A DNA stretch of 28,378 nucleotides from assembly GCF_024699075.1 (NCBI RefSeq), contig NZ_JAILQF010000187.1, positions 1-28,378 of the forward strand. The letters run 5' to 3'. The stretch's first letter is position 1, and each line of letters starts with the position of its first letter. This document shows positions 18,865-26,789 of this stretch, piece by piece. This stretch comes from Butyrivibrio sp. Lineage in GTDB: Bacteria > Bacillota_A > Clostridia > Lachnospirales > Lachnospiraceae. A model generated the notes under the pieces. The model saw only the letters and a program-made list of their open reading frames with translations, had not been told where the DNA came from and made no database searches. Made by a program: the position numbers and the translations under genes.

Positions 18865-18921
18865 GGCTATCCTCCCGTCTTTATTAAATTTATATAATCT
18901 GGAAACTGTGCTTTAGATATT

Positions 18922-18955
18922 GCGTGCAGCAACATGTGCTGCCGCTTTAAAAGCG
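18922..18955 (-). promoter_or_regulatory. Two overlapping hairpins in the lipoprotein leader
   Basis: GCG-T-GCAGCA / TGCTGC-CGC (18922-18945) and CGCTTT-A-AAAGCG (18943-18955) share the CGC at 18943-18945, so only one can form fully at a time. Both lie in the predicted minus-strand leader between the promoter and the start codon. Confidence 0.3.
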
Positions 18956-18976
18956 TATTTACTCCCTGTACTGTTT

Positions 18977-19006
18977 GTTATAATATACAATGATTGGTTG
19001 CGTCAA
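18977..19006 (-). promoter_or_regulatory. Probable promoter of the DUF3298 lipoprotein gene
   Basis: On the minus strand TTGACG (19006-19001), an 18-base spacer and TATAAC (18982-18977), five of six matches in each hexamer. The leader would be about 105 bases. Confidence 0.45.
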
Positions 19007-19071
19007 GGCTTCCATGAGTTTATAATCTATATATGAGTTTTTGGGCAGCAGTCCCAAAGCTATACTAATAG

Positions 19072-19100
19072 TTTACAATAAGCTGAGGCTTGACTATAAT
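19072..19100 (+). promoter_or_regulatory. Promoter of the zapA operon
   Basis: TTTACA (19072-19077), a 17-base spacer and TATAAT (19095-19100), giving a start near 19107 and a leader of about 40 bases with GGGGAGGA before the zapA ATG. A TTTGGG/CCCAAA inverted repeat (19040-19058) lies just upstream. The 281-base gap 18865-19145 holds the divergent promoters and nothing else I can see. Confidence 0.65.
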
Positions 19101-19145
19101 CTGTGACTAATATTTTTTTATTCGAATTTTTGGGGAGGAAGATCA

Positions 19146-19592
19146 ATGGCAGCAAAAACCGATGCACAGGTCATCATTGGTGGAAGAGTGCTAACATTAA
19201 GCGGTTATGAAAGTGAAGAGTATCTTCAGAAGGTTGCATCATACCTTAACGGTAAGATTACAGACTGCAGTAAGATTGAGGGTTTTAACAGACAGCCGGT
19301 AGATCTTCAGTCAATACTCCTTCAGCTTAATATTGCAGATGATTATTTTAAAGCCAAGAAGCAGATAAGTCTTCTTGAAGAGCAGGCAACAGAGAAGGAA
19401 AAAGAGCTATACGATCTTAAACACGAGCTTATCGCGTCTCAGATCAAGCTTGAGAATACTGAGAAGAATGTCAAAAATCTTGAGAAGGATCTTGAAGATA
19501 ACTCAAGAAAGATAATACAGCTTGAAACTGAACTTAAGAATAAAGTTACACCTATAAGTCAGGGCTCTTCTTCCGGTAAAGGAAAAAGATAA
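19146..19592 (+). CDS. zapA: Cell division protein ZapA
   Basis: 148 residues. The first 60 residues have the ZapA head (VIIGGRVLTLSGYESEEYLQKVASYLN) and the rest is a long coiled coil (about 65-130) with a Ser/Gly/Lys tail. ZapA binds FtsZ at midcell and bundles its filaments; the coiled coil forms the dimer or tetramer stalk. The protein is longer than the roughly 85-110 residues of most ZapAs, because of the extended coil. GGGGAGGA before the ATG at 19146 is a strong ribosome site. The U32 gene starts two bases after its stop, so the two are one transcript. Confidence 0.9.
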   Translation: MAAKTDAQVIIGGRVLTLSGYESEEYLQKVASYLNGKITDCSKIEGFNRQPVDLQSILLQLNIADDYFKAKKQISLLEEQATEKEKELYDLKHELIASQIKLENTEKNVKNLEKDLEDNSRKIIQLETELKNKVTPISQGSSSGKGKR

Positions 19593-19594
19593 TT

Positions 19595-20956
19595 TTGAAA
19601 AACATGAAAGAATTAAAGCGTCCCGAGCTTCTTGCTCCGGCCGGTAATTATGAAGCATTTCTTGGCGCCATATCAGCAGGCGCTGATGCTGTATATCTTG
19701 GAGGTACCAGATTTGGTGCCAGAGCTTATGCTGATAATTTTGATACCCAGCAGGTCATTAAAGCTATAAAGTATGCCCATCTATACGGCAGAAAGCTTTA
19801 TATGACTGTTAATACGCTGGTAAAAGAATCTGAATTTAATGACCTGTACGATTATCTTGCGCCCTATGCTGAAGCAGGGCTTGATGGAGTGATCGTACAG
19901 GATTTTGGTGTATTGGGATTTATTAGAGAGAATTTTCCCAATATAGAACTTCATGCAAGTACGCAGATGGCTATAACAGGCGTATATGGAGCAAAGCTTC
20001 TAAAGAAGATGGGCGCAGTAAGAGTAGTTCCTGCAAGAGAATTATCTCTTTCAGAAATGATAGATATCAAAGAGAAAGCCGAAATTGAAGTTGAAGCCTT
20101 TATACACGGTGCTATGTGCTATTGTTATTCCGGCATGTGCCTTTTTTCCTCAATAGTAGGTGGAAGGTCAGGCAACAGAGGAAGATGTGCACAGCCCTGC
20201 AGACTTCCTTATAAGCTTCAGGGCGGATTTTTGAATGATGAAAGTATAAGAAATCGTACAAAGTCAGACAACCATGGCGGTGATGAAGAGTTTTATCCAT
20301 TATCTCTAAAGGATATGTGTACGATCGAGATAATTCCAAGTCTTATAGATGCTGGTATTGACTCCTTCAAGATAGAAGGCAGGATGAAAAAGCCTGAGTA
20401 TGTAGCAGGAGTTACATCTATATACAGAAAGTATATAGACAAGTATCTTGCTGATCCAAAGGCTCCTTTTAAGGTTGAAGAAAGTGACCTTGATATATTA
20501 AGGCACTTATATTTAAGAACAGAGATAAGCCAGGGCTACTATCAGAGGCATAATTCCAAAGATATGGTGACATTATCATCTCCAGGCTACAGCGGATCAG
20601 ATGATAAGCTTATTTCAAAGATACGAGACAAGTATCTAAATGGAGAGGAAAAGCGCAGCATTTCTGCCTATGCCTATTTCCATGCGGGCTGCGAATCCAT
20701 GCTGACTTTTACCTGTGACGATCATTCAGTTACAGTATCAGGGCAGATGGTTCAGGAGGCTTCAAAGCGTCCTATGGCCAGAGAAGATATTGCAGCAAGG
20801 ATCATGAAGCTTGGCGATACATTTTTTGAGCTCAAAGAACAGGACCTTACAATTGATATGGATGAAGGCGAGCCCGGAATATTCATGCCTGTCAAAGAGC
20901 TTAATGAACTTAGAAGACAGGCAGCAGATATGCTTCTTGATAAAATGAGGAAATAA
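19595..20956 (+). CDS. U32 family protein (TrhP/RlhA-like), putative RNA hydroxylation
   Basis: 453 residues from a TTG at 19595; AAAGGA at 19579-19583 is better spaced to it than to the ATG at 19604. The TIM-barrel start ELLAPAGNYEAFLGAISAGADAVYLGG and the cysteine-rich signature HGAMCYCYSGMC...RCAQPCR place it in the U32 family; C175, C182, C198 and C202 are the likely Fe-S ligands. Named as collagenase-like peptidases, several members (E. coli TrhP, RlhA) instead take part in hydroxylating RNA uridine or cytidine using prephenate. The C-terminal part (about 330-450) is a smaller domain. A related-looking second protein follows 16 bases downstream. Confidence 0.88.
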   Translation: MKNMKELKRPELLAPAGNYEAFLGAISAGADAVYLGGTRFGARAYADNFDTQQVIKAIKYAHLYGRKLYMTVNTLVKESEFNDLYDYLAPYAEAGLDGVIVQDFGVLGFIRENFPNIELHASTQMAITGVYGAKLLKKMGAVRVVPARELSLSEMIDIKEKAEIEVEAFIHGAMCYCYSGMCLFSSIVGGRSGNRGRCAQPCRLPYKLQGGFLNDESIRNRTKSDNHGGDEEFYPLSLKDMCTIEIIPSLIDAGIDSFKIEGRMKKPEYVAGVTSIYRKYIDKYLADPKAPFKVEESDLDILRHLYLRTEISQGYYQRHNSKDMVTLSSPGYSGSDDKLISKIRDKYLNGEEKRSISAYAYFHAGCESMLTFTCDDHSVTVSGQMVQEASKRPMAREDIAARIMKLGDTFFELKEQDLTIDMDEGEPGIFMPVKELNELRRQAADMLLDKMRK

Positions 20957-20972
20957 GGCCGCGAGGTTACAT

Positions 20973-21851
20973 ATGGCAATTACTTTAAATAAACAATTAC
21001 ATGTATCAGTCTTTTCGACTGATCAGTTGCAGCAGGTCCTTTTGATGAAGAGAAGGCCCTCAAGGATATATATTGATTATCATCTTCTTTTGGATAATAG
21101 TGAAGATATCACTGGTACTATCAAGGACCTGTCAGAAGGAAGCGAGATTTTTGCAGCCCTTCCATATATGATGAGGGAGGAAAAAAATCTAAAAGGCCCT
21201 CTTGATATAAAGAATATCTGGAAGTCTTGCAGTTCCTTTTTAAAAGGCTTTCTTGTAAGAAATATGGAAGAACTTGCCTATCTTACACTTAATGAAGATG
21301 GCTTTTTTGACGGCTCTATAGTATGCGACTATGGAATATATATGTGGAATCATGGCGCTGCCAAGGCTTTTTTTACAGAGACAGGGGCAAGTGAAGGTTG
21401 CATTCCATATGAACTTAACAGGCATGAGATTGGTGAATTCTTATCAAGTACTAAAGGCATTTTCTCTGCATGCTTATACGGTTATATCCCTATGATGGTT
21501 TCTGCCGGATGCACAAGGAAGACTTTGGACAACTGCACAGGCAAGATGGGGACTAACTTTACATCTTATGATATCATTACTGATAGAAAAAATAATTCTA
21601 TGAAGGTACTGACAGACTGTCGTCAATGCCTTAATATTATTTACAATAGTGTTCCGCTTTCACTTCATAAGCAGGCAGAAAGTTTATCAAAAGAAAAGAA
21701 TATAGCAGCATTTCGAGTTGACCTTACAATCGAAAGTGGTAAGGAAGCCGGGGCTGTTTTGAATTTTTGGGAGAGTGTTCTTTACGGTGGTTCTTATGAG
21801 ATTCCTTATAAGGATTACACAACAGGACATTATAAAAGAGGAACGGAATAA
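20973..21851 (+). CDS. U32-associated C-terminal-type protein with four cysteines
   Basis: 292 residues starting at an ATG with GAGG six to ten bases upstream. The N-terminal two thirds are poorly conserved. The C-terminal part carries YIPMMVSAGC...NC, a TDRKN segment and DCRQCLNIIYNSVPLSL, the pattern seen in the second half of long (about 700-800 residue) U32 proteins of Clostridia. C180, C188, C216 and C219 could bind an Fe-S cluster or zinc. Here that half is a separate gene in a different frame with its own ribosome site, so it is a genuine second gene, not a simple frameshift. It likely works with the U32 protein upstream. Confidence 0.75.
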   Translation: MAITLNKQLHVSVFSTDQLQQVLLMKRRPSRIYIDYHLLLDNSEDITGTIKDLSEGSEIFAALPYMMREEKNLKGPLDIKNIWKSCSSFLKGFLVRNMEELAYLTLNEDGFFDGSIVCDYGIYMWNHGAAKAFFTETGASEGCIPYELNRHEIGEFLSSTKGIFSACLYGYIPMMVSAGCTRKTLDNCTGKMGTNFTSYDIITDRKNNSMKVLTDCRQCLNIIYNSVPLSLHKQAESLSKEKNIAAFRVDLTIESGKEAGAVLNFWESVLYGGSYEIPYKDYTTGHYKRGTE

Positions 21852-21919
21852 GAAGAGTTTTTTGGAGCTTTGTGCTTTAAAAATGGCCTATTCTGTTTAA
21901 TTTTGGGAGAAACTTTTTA

Positions 21920-23284
21920 ATGAAGTTATATATTGTCGAGATTTCAAAGTATGTAATAGCCATACTTAGTTGTTTCTATGCTCTATGCGGATTTATATCA
22001 CTAAAATTTAAAAGTGAAAAGAAGAGGACTCCGCTATATGCGATTCAGATCATCATCCAGGTTATTATTCTTGTCCTTAGTTTTATCACCATAGTTTTAA
22101 GGACTGGTGATCTAAAATATATTTTTTATGGAATTGGTATAGCCCTTATTTTATCAACGCTTCTTTTACTATTCAGCGCATTTTTTCCTGAAGGCAACAG
22201 GCTTATAATCAATAATGCAGCCTTTTTGATAATGACATCTATCATTATGCTTATTCGTATTGATTCAGATAAGGCTATAAGGCAGATGATCATTGCCGGG
22301 GTGTCCATTGTTGCAATGTTTATAGCATGCGAGATTGTATATAAGCTTCCGGTACTTACTGATCTTACCTGGCTTTATGCGGCTTTGGGAGCAGGACTTC
22401 TTCTTGTTGTTATTTTGTGCGGATCTGTCACTAATGGATCATATATATCTTTTACGGTATTTGGAGTTACCTTTCAGCCTTCAGAACTCGTTAAGCTTAT
22501 TTTTATATTCTTTTTGTCCTGCGTCCTGTGTAGGGCGGCGACGTTTAAGGAGGCTATGATCACTTTTGGTGTAGCCATTCTTTATATTCTGATACTTATG
22601 ATGAGTAGGGACCTTGGTGCTTCTGCAATTCTTTTTATCATATATCTTGCAGTCTTATTCGTTGCGACTATGAATCCGGTTTATCTGTTTGGTGGAATAG
22701 GAATTGGTATGGTTGGCTCTATCATGGGCTTTATCCTGTTCCGTCATGTAAGGGTTCGTGTACAGGCCTGGCTTGATCCCTGGTCGACTATTGAATCTAC
22801 AGGTTATCAACTTACCCAGTCTTTGTTTGGTATAAGCTCAGGTGGCTGGTTTGGACTTGGCCTTTTTAAGGGTAATCCCCAGACTATTCCTTATGTAGAA
22901 GATGATTTTATCTTCTCAGCTATCGCAGAAGAGTTCGGGATCATTTACAGTATTTCAATGATACTTGTAATAGTATCAATGTTTCTTATGATATTGTTTG
23001 AAGCTTCAAGGCTTAGGGACAGATGGTCAAGGTATGTTGACTGCGGAATTGCGGTTTGGCTTATATTCCAGACTTTTCTTACAGTCGGAGGAGGATCCAA
23101 GTTTATACCCCTTACCGGCGTAACACTTCCTCTTGTAAGCTATGGTGGAACATCACTTATGGTCACTATGCTTTCGATAGGTGTATATGAGGCGACCTGT
23201 CGCATTAGGGTTGATGAGCATTATGAGGCTATAGAGAGATACAGACAAGCTCGGTCTATGGAGGCAGGAAGATTTGAAGAATAA
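21920..23284 (+). CDS. RodA/FtsW/SpoVE-family peptidoglycan polymerase
   Basis: 454 residues with about ten membrane helices. The SEDS signatures are present: PSELVKLIFIFFL, MMSRDLGASAILFIIYL, the large-loop ESTGYQLTQSLFGISSGGWFGLGLFKG stretch, and GVTLPLVSYGGTSLM. These proteins polymerise glycan from lipid II and work with a class B PBP. The N-terminal 115 residues are longer than in E. coli FtsW and add extra helices. GGGAGA at 21905-21910 fits the ATG. Its last codons overlap the start of the penicillin-binding protein gene by 11 bases, so the pair is surely co-produced. Whether it serves elongation, division or sporulation cannot be told from sequence. Confidence 0.92.
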   Translation: MKLYIVEISKYVIAILSCFYALCGFISLKFKSEKKRTPLYAIQIIIQVIILVLSFITIVLRTGDLKYIFYGIGIALILSTLLLLFSAFFPEGNRLIINNAAFLIMTSIIMLIRIDSDKAIRQMIIAGVSIVAMFIACEIVYKLPVLTDLTWLYAALGAGLLLVVILCGSVTNGSYISFTVFGVTFQPSELVKLIFIFFLSCVLCRAATFKEAMITFGVAILYILILMMSRDLGASAILFIIYLAVLFVATMNPVYLFGGIGIGMVGSIMGFILFRHVRVRVQAWLDPWSTIESTGYQLTQSLFGISSGGWFGLGLFKGNPQTIPYVEDDFIFSAIAEEFGIIYSISMILVIVSMFLMILFEASRLRDRWSRYVDCGIAVWLIFQTFLTVGGGSKFIPLTGVTLPLVSYGGTSLMVTMLSIGVYEATCRIRVDEHYEAIERYRQARSMEAGRFEE

Positions 23285-24692
23285 TAAAGCAATTACATTT
23301 ATAGCTGTATTTTTTACCGGAATCGTTGTTGCCATGCTTGTTTATATTGGCTGGTACAGCTATGCAAACAGAGAAACCTTTGTAATGAATGATTACAATA
23401 AGCGTGCATCAGCTTTGCAGGCTGAGAATACAAGAGGATCTATAATCTCGGCAGACGATGTAACACTTGCTCTGTCTGAGACTGACGAAGATGGTAATGA
23501 AGTCAGAACTTATCCTTATGGAAGCCAGTTTGCACATGTAGTTGGATATGCGGACATGGGTGGAATGGGCATAGAAAAGGACATGAAATACTATCTTATA
23601 AATAGCAGTGCATCTCTTTCCACAAAGGCATCTTATGATGATCAGGGCCTCAAATTCCCAGGAGATAATGTCTATACCACAATTAATGCAAGTCTTCAGA
23701 TCCTTGCATACTATTCACTTGGAGATTACAACGGAGCTGTAATAATATCTGATCCCAAGACTGGAGCCATACTTGCCATGGTATCAAAGCCTGATTTTGA
23801 TCCTAATACGATCAAAGAAAACTGGTCCAGCCTTTCAACTGATAAGACTACTGCAGCACTTGTTAACAGATGCTCTCAAGGTCTGTATCCACCCGGATCT
23901 ACCTTTAAGATCGTCACATCACTAGAGTATATAAGAGAAAATCCTACAACCTATAATGACTACACCTTTAACTGCCAGGGATCACTGACTGTTAATGGCG
24001 CATCGATCAAGTGTTATCACAACCAGGTACATGGAGCTCTTGATTTCTATTCATCATTTGCTAACTCGTGTAACTCATCCTATGCTAATATAGGACTTAC
24101 GCTTGATCAGGATGAATTTGCTGATACTCTTAACGACCTCTTGTTCAATCAGGAGCTCGACCTTGATTTTCCGTATTCAAAGAGTACGGCAACAGCAAGT
24201 ACGACACTTTCTGATGAAGATAAGATGCAGCTGTCTATAGGTCAGGGAACTACATCAGTTACACCTCTTCATATGAACATGATAACTATGGCTATTGCCA
24301 ATAACGGAACTTTGATGAAGCCGTATCTTGTAACCGGTGTTAAATCGGCTGATGGAAGGACAGTGGAGTCTTTTGAACCTGAAGTTTATGGAACTCTCAT
24401 GACTTCTGAAGAAGCAGATATTCTTACAGACATGATGCAACAGGTTGTTCTTACAGGTACTGCCAAGAATCTTGCAGATTGTTCTTATAATGCGGTTGGT
24501 AAGACAGGCTCAGCTGAGTATTCGGATTCTACAACTGATTCACATGCCTGGTTCACCGGATTTGCACCTAAGGACGATCCGCAGATTTGTGTTACAATAA
24601 TTATGGAAAAAGCAGGAAGCGGCGGACATATGGCTGTTCCTGTTGCAAAGCGCATATTTGACGAGTATTTTGGAGTTAACTCAATAAACTGA
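23274..24692 (+). CDS. Class B penicillin-binding protein, short PbpA-like
   Basis: 472 residues from a TTG at 23274 with GGAGG at 23260-23264. One N-terminal membrane helix (7-29) is followed by an abridged pedestal region and the transpeptidase domain: STFK at 209-212 (Ser209 acylated), SCN at 265-267, and KTG at 410-412. It cross-links glycan strands outside the membrane. The pedestal is much shorter than in PBP2 or PBP3 of E. coli and resembles mycobacterial PbpA, which also pairs with RodA. The ATP-free overlap with the RodA-like gene supports a dedicated SEDS-bPBP complex. Confidence 0.92.
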   Translation: MKNNKAITFIAVFFTGIVVAMLVYIGWYSYANRETFVMNDYNKRASALQAENTRGSIISADDVTLALSETDEDGNEVRTYPYGSQFAHVVGYADMGGMGIEKDMKYYLINSSASLSTKASYDDQGLKFPGDNVYTTINASLQILAYYSLGDYNGAVIISDPKTGAILAMVSKPDFDPNTIKENWSSLSTDKTTAALVNRCSQGLYPPGSTFKIVTSLEYIRENPTTYNDYTFNCQGSLTVNGASIKCYHNQVHGALDFYSSFANSCNSSYANIGLTLDQDEFADTLNDLLFNQELDLDFPYSKSTATASTTLSDEDKMQLSIGQGTTSVTPLHMNMITMAIANNGTLMKPYLVTGVKSADGRTVESFEPEVYGTLMTSEEADILTDMMQQVVLTGTAKNLADCSYNAVGKTGSAEYSDSTTDSHAWFTGFAPKDDPQICVTIIMEKAGSGGHMAVPVAKRIFDEYFGVNSIN

Positions 24693-24716
24693 GTAGATTC
24701 TTTTGGGAGATTATTT

Positions 24717-25052
24717 TTGAAAAAACATTACTGCGAATTTGATAAAAATTTATATGTTGGTCCATCTTTAAAGAATGTTCCGCTTGTTAAATGGAAAATG
24801 CAGCATGGCGCAGGACAGATATCTGTTTATGCCATATGCAAGGCAATGAACCCGAGTGACCAGCTTGATATCATTCATTGCGGTGTTCTGACCCAGAAGT
24901 ATTACAGAAACCATCCTGTCCATGTATATGGGCTTGCGTCCGGCTACAGCGAAGCTCTTGATACTGTAGTCACTATATCCCGAAGGGCATCTGAATGCGG
25001 TATGGACGGCGATCTGTTGGGATTTCTTGAGACAATGGGAGTACAGGAGTAA
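24717..25052 (+). CDS. Hypothetical 111-residue protein
   Basis: A TTG start at 24717 with GGGAGA at 24705-24710 and ten or so bases from the previous unit. No signal peptide or membrane segment. The sequence (LYVGPSLKNVPLVKWKMQHG, then AICKAMNPSDQLDIIHCGVL, then VHVYGLASGYSEALDTVV) has an alternating alpha/beta look with three cysteines (C6, C42 and C55 approximately) and a final helical segment ending MGVQE. I do not recognise a family. It follows the PBP and precedes DUF2953 within nine bases, so it shares a transcript with envelope- and spore-related genes. It could be a small metabolic or regulatory protein of Lachnospiraceae. Confidence 0.75.
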   Translation: MKKHYCEFDKNLYVGPSLKNVPLVKWKMQHGAGQISVYAICKAMNPSDQLDIIHCGVLTQKYYRNHPVHVYGLASGYSEALDTVVTISRRASECGMDGDLLGFLETMGVQE

Positions 25053-25064
25053 GGGGGATTAGTG

Positions 25065-26273
25065 ATGCTGGGTATGATTCTTGGCATTTTGAAAATAATA
25101 GGCATAGTGCTGCTTGTGATCTTACTTGTTGTGATCGCGCTTCTACTGATAATCCTTTTCGTTCCCATCAGATACAGAGCACATGCAACAATTGAGCGTA
25201 CAGATCTGTCTGATGAGAATGTTGACTTTAAGGATAAGATTAAAGCAGATGCAGGCTTTAACTGGCTTTTACACCTTGTAAGAGGAGGCATAGGCTATCC
25301 TGAGAATACAAGTTTTTATCTTAAAGTATTGTTCTTTACAATTCTTCCCAGATCAGAAGAAAAAAAGAGAAAAGCTGAAGAAAAACAAATAGAAAAGGAC
25401 CGCAAAAAGTCTGATAAAAAGATTGAACAGGCAATGGAAAATGCAGCTAATGCTGTAGAATCAGAGCCTTTACAAAATGATGACATTAAAGACCCTGAAG
25501 GCAGTGAATCTTCTAATAAAGACGATAATACCACGCAAAAAGAGGGAGAAACTCAGACATCAGGCGATTCGCAAACATCTGATAACCCGCAGACATCGGA
25601 CAATGCACACACATCTGATGAAAGCAATGCTTCAGGTGATGGACCGCAAGGTGAAAATGCATCTGATGATAGCATTTCTTCTGAAACAGATGATAATTCC
25701 GGATCTTTTGAAGGATCAGAAGATGACACATTTTCTGAAGATAATGAAAAAGGTGACCAAGAGCCTTCGTATGATGACGCTGATATCTACTCATTTTTTG
25801 ATTTTATAGAGAAAATGGTCGATATCCTTGAAAATGTCTTTGATTATCTTGAAAAGCCTGAAGAAGCCGCAGAAAAAGCTTTCTATACAATATCTAAGGC
25901 GTGTGCTAAAATAGAAATGATTAAAAATCTGCTTGAAAGTCCCACATTTGAAAGGGCTTATGAAAGAGCTAAAAAGGATCTGTTTCTTATATTAAGGCAT
26001 ATTATGCCAAAGAAAATAGATGCCGATATACTACTTGGTCTTGGAGACCCTGCTTCAACAGCACAGCTTCTTGCCGGGATAAATGTCATTAACACTTTTA
26101 ATGACTATGATATATGGATGGAACCTGACTTTGATGACAAGGTAGTAGAAGCAGATATAGATATTAAAGGCAGAGTAGCTCTTTGGAGGCTGTTATTATC
26201 AGCTGCCAGAGTTTATTTTAACAAAGATATACGTAAAGTTTGGAAACGAATTAATCGAATAATGAACAAATAA
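25065..26273 (+). CDS. DUF2953 domain protein with Ser/Asp/Thr-rich insert
   Basis: 402 residues from the ATG at 25065 (AAGGGGG at 25051-25057; a GTG three bases earlier is also possible). One N-terminal membrane helix (about 8-35), then the DUF2953 part with RYRAHATIERTD, FNWLLHLVRGG and, after a long insert, VFDYLEKPEE, LGDPASTAQLLAGIN and DIKGRVALWRLLLSAAR. The insert (about 115-235) is acidic and Ser/Thr/Asp rich, with a six-residue repeat. It is paired with GerW as in Bacillus ytfI-ytfJ. Function unknown; membrane anchored with most of it facing one side. Confidence 0.8.
   Translation: MLGMILGILKIIGIVLLVILLVVIALLLIILFVPIRYRAHATIERTDLSDENVDFKDKIKADAGFNWLLHLVRGGIGYPENTSFYLKVLFFTILPRSEEKKRKAEEKQIEKDRKKSDKKIEQAMENAANAVESEPLQNDDIKDPEGSESSNKDDNTTQKEGETQTSGDSQTSDNPQTSDNAHTSDESNASGDGPQGENASDDSISSETDDNSGSFEGSEDDTFSEDNEKGDQEPSYDDADIYSFFDFIEKMVDILENVFDYLEKPEEAAEKAFYTISKACAKIEMIKNLLESPTFERAYERAKKDLFLILRHIMPKKIDADILLGLGDPASTAQLLAGINVINTFNDYDIWMEPDFDDKVVEADIDIKGRVALWRLLLSAARVYFNKDIRKVWKRINRIMNK
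25554..25643 (+). repeat. Five degenerate 18-bp (six-residue) tandem units in the DUF2953 gene
   Basis: Units read QTSGDS, QTSDNP, QTSDNA, HTSDES, NASGDG. The first four share the core ACATC at the same offset; the fifth has drifted. It sits inside the acidic insert and is likely flexible. Confidence 0.6.
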
Positions 26274-26295
26274 GAGGACATGAGCGGGAGGATAT

Positions 26296-26688
26296 ATGGA
26301 GAATAAGCATTTTGACGGAATAGTTGATTCCCTTATGGAAGGCATGCAGCAGATGCTTTCTGCAAAGACTGTAGTAGGCGAGCCTACCAAGATAGGTGAT
26401 ACTATAATTGTTCCTTTGGTAGATGTATCTATGGGAGTAGGTGCAGGTTCCAAGGACGAAGAGAAGAAGAAAAGAGGAGCAGGTGGATTTGGAGCCAAGA
26501 TGTCTCCAACAGCTGTTCTTGTTATAAGAAACGGACAGACCAAGCTTGTTAACATCAAGAATCAGGATGCAGTTACAAAGATACTTGATCTTGTACCTGA
26601 TGTTATCAATAAGTTCCAGGGCGCTAAGGAAGAAATGCCTAGCGATGAAGACGTCGTTGACGCGGCATTTGGAGAAGACGCCGAGTAA
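26296..26688 (+). CDS. gerW: GerW (YtfJ) family protein
   Basis: 130 residues with the family's hallmark layout: a short N-terminal helix (FDGIVDSLMEGMQQML), VVGEPTKIGDTIIVPLVDVSMGVGAGS, then GGFGAKMSPTAVLVI and a C-terminal helical part with a charged tail. In Bacillus subtilis this protein is needed for germination with certain nutrients and is made in the forespore under sporulation control. The pairing with DUF2953 is the same as in spore formers. GGGAGGA at 26286-26292 is the ribosome site. A perfect 26-base palindrome begins three bases after the stop. Confidence 0.9.
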   Translation: MENKHFDGIVDSLMEGMQQMLSAKTVVGEPTKIGDTIIVPLVDVSMGVGAGSKDEEKKKRGAGGFGAKMSPTAVLVIRNGQTKLVNIKNQDAVTKILDLVPDVINKFQGAKEEMPSDEDVVDAAFGEDAE

Positions 26689-26690
26689 TT

Positions 26691-26716
26691 GTTTATATGA
26701 ACATGTTCATATAAAC
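26691..26716. repeat. Perfect 26-bp palindrome after gerW
   Basis: GTTTATATGAACA is followed directly by its exact reverse complement, giving twofold symmetry about 26703/26704. It lies between the gerW stop and the next gene's ribosome site, with no U-run, so an operator or an RNA hairpin is possible. Confidence 0.65.
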
Positions 26717-26789
26717 GTGTGTCATCACTTATGGAGGAGAGATGGCGGTTTTGAAGCTGCAGGATATATCTGCAGGTAGGGAGGGAGCC

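Noticed and set aside
25513..25809. Alternative-frame open frames across the DUF2953 insert
   Set aside because: They arise from the repetitive, biased composition of the insert and lack starts with ribosome sites.
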